A stretch of 14,668 bases of DNA, from assembly GCA_965369305.1 (NCBI GenBank), contig CBDUQG010000021.1, positions 1 to 14,668 on the forward strand, written 5' to 3'. How positions within the stretch are numbered: position 1 is the first letter of the stretch; each line of letters starts with the position of its first letter. The translations under genes were made by a program, and so were the position numbers. Shown here piece by piece: positions 13,842 through 14,668 of this stretch. A model generated the notes under the pieces. The model saw only the letters and a program-made list of their open reading frames with translations. It was not told where the DNA came from and did no database searches. This DNA is from JAFGTE01 sp965369305. GTDB lineage: Bacteria; Patescibacteriota; Gracilibacteria; UM-FILTER-43-11.

Positions 13842-14668
13842 CATCATCATCAAGGCCCTGCCCCTCCATCATTTCGTCTTTTGAATCATTCTCGCCTTCC
13901 TCATCATCTTCATCATCCTCTGACTGCTCATTCACCTCTTCTTCAATGGGCTCTTCTTCGGTCGTTTCTTCTTCCATCGGCTCTTCTGCCGGTACAGAGA
14001 CCGGGGCGTATATATCCAGGATGTTCACGACAATCTTGGCGATTTCTGCACGAGTGATGGGGTTGGTTGGCCCAAAGGTGCCGTCTTCGTAGCCACTGAT
14101 TACACCAATATCGTTAAGATAGGCAACAAATGGTGCGTAATAGGCGTCCATTGGCACGTCCGGGTATTTCGCATATGTCCACCCTTCATTACTGCTGTAG
14201 TTCTGGAAGAAATTCTGGTCGACATCCTGGAAACCAGCTGCTTTCACCAGGATGGTTGCTGCCATGCCACGCGTGGCTGGGGCATTTGGATTAAGACCGC
14301 TATCAAAACCGTAAATAATTCCCTTATCGAAGGCTGCCTTCACATAAGGTGCATACCAGGCTGTGGCTTCCACATCTGGCAGTGGGTTTTGGGTAATTTC
14401 TTCTTCAACGGCGTACTCGAAGCTATTGACGGCAATTTTAAGGATTTCAGCACGGGAAATATTGTCGTTTGGCGCATACTCGGTCGGGGTTTTTCCTTGT
14501 ACAATTCCGAGTTCTGCAATCCGGTTGATATAGCTTTCAGCCCAATGCCCAAAGGTGTCTGCAAAGGCTGTGATGGAAGCTGGCGCAGACCCATGAAGGG
14601 CCCCTTCGGCTCCACCATCAGCAGAACTCTCGCCAGCATCTGCTTCATCGTCTGATCCAGAACTGATG
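13834..14668 (-). CDS. SLH-domain surface protein with acidic tail (partial, C-terminal part)
   Basis: The frame is open from the right edge to a TAA at 13836-13834, giving 277 residues. The gene begins outside the window. A GTG at 14373 is in frame but sits inside the second SLH domain, so it is not the start. Residues count from the first complete codon at the edge. A Ser/Gly/Ala/Asp-rich linker (1-32) precedes three SLH domains: about 34-84 (FADTFGHWAESYI ... SRAE), 96-145 (LPDVEATAWYAPYV ... TRGM) and 168-218 (YPDVPMDAYYAPFV ... TRAE). SLH triplets bind pyruvylated secondary cell wall polymer in known examples and hold proteins on the cell surface. The middle domain has lost the Glu of the TRAE-type motif. 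From about 225 to the end the tail is more than half Asp/Glu with few hydrophobics. What the missing N-terminal part does cannot be seen. Confidence 0.92.
   Translation of the reverse strand, partial: ISSGSDDEADAGESSADGGAEGALHGSAPASITAFADTFGHWAESYINRIAELGIVQGKTPTEYAPNDNISRAEILKIAVNSFEYAVEEEITQNPLPDVEATAWYAPYVKAAFDKGIIYGFDSGLNPNAPATRGMAATILVKAAGFQDVDQNFFQNYSSNEGWTYAKYPDVPMDAYYAPFVAYLNDIGVISGYEDGTFGPTNPITRAEIAKIVVNILDIYAPVSVPAEEPMEEETTEEEPIEEEVNEQSEDDEDDEEGENDSKDEMMEGQGLDDDAI

Noticed and set aside
13860..13990. Simple-sequence runs of cat/ttc type as a microsatellite or CRISPR-like repeat
   Set aside because: They are the reverse strand of Asp/Glu codons in the acidic tail, irregular and without spacer structure.
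1..14668. TGA read as glycine (code 25)
   Set aside because: gatA, guaB and clpB have full family length with no in-frame TGA, so recoding is not needed. In recoded lineages TGA interrupts genes often.

Overview
This window looks like a piece of chromosome from a small-genome, probably monoderm bacterium. My best guess, at modest confidence, is a Candidate Phyla Radiation lineage of the Peregrinibacteria/Gracilibacteria kind. The reasons are a protein with three SLH (S-layer homology) domains, a membrane-anchored giant alpha-2-macroglobulin-like protein, very tight gene packing, almost no Shine-Dalgarno sequences, and no TGA stop codon among nine genes. There is no phylogenetic marker that settles this. 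The standard genetic code fits every reading frame, because no in-frame TGA interrupts any gene.

Layout. Bases 2-316 (+) are the end of an unrecognised gene that began upstream. It ends in a hairpin terminator (330-359) whose loop contains the stop codon of gatA, which comes from the other side. gatC-gatA (2070 to 341, -) form a translationally coupled pair for the Asp/Glu-tRNA amidotransferase. A small three-helix membrane protein (2123-2434, +) is divergent from gatC and ends exactly where guaB (3907 to 2435, -), the IMP dehydrogenase, ends. guaB is divergent from a 1767-residue alpha-2-macroglobulin-like surface protein (4018-9321, +). A compact terminator-promoter overlap then leads to a PP2C-type protein phosphatase (9407-11146, +). 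clpB (11226-13841, +) follows, behind a strong promoter whose -10 box lies in the spacer of a CIRCE operator. Its last 8 bases overlap the tail of an SLH-domain protein (13834-14668, -), which runs off the right edge.

How the genes fit together. The left half is housekeeping: charging of Gln/Asn-tRNA by transamidation and the GMP branch of purine metabolism. The right half concerns the cell envelope and stress: a surface macroglobulin, a cytoplasmic phosphatase, the ClpB disaggregase under HrcA-type heat-shock control, and an S-layer-type protein. Six promoters can be read, and four of them carry an extended -10 (TGn) element. No RNA gene, insertion sequence, CRISPR array or riboswitch was found, and no stretch longer than about 110 bases lacks a gene. 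The points most worth a second look are the macroglobulin without a thioester motif, its terminator/promoter junction with the phosphatase gene, the PP2C protein with an altered metal-binding motif and a large N-terminal extension, and the start revisions implied by promoters that overlap apparent start codons.
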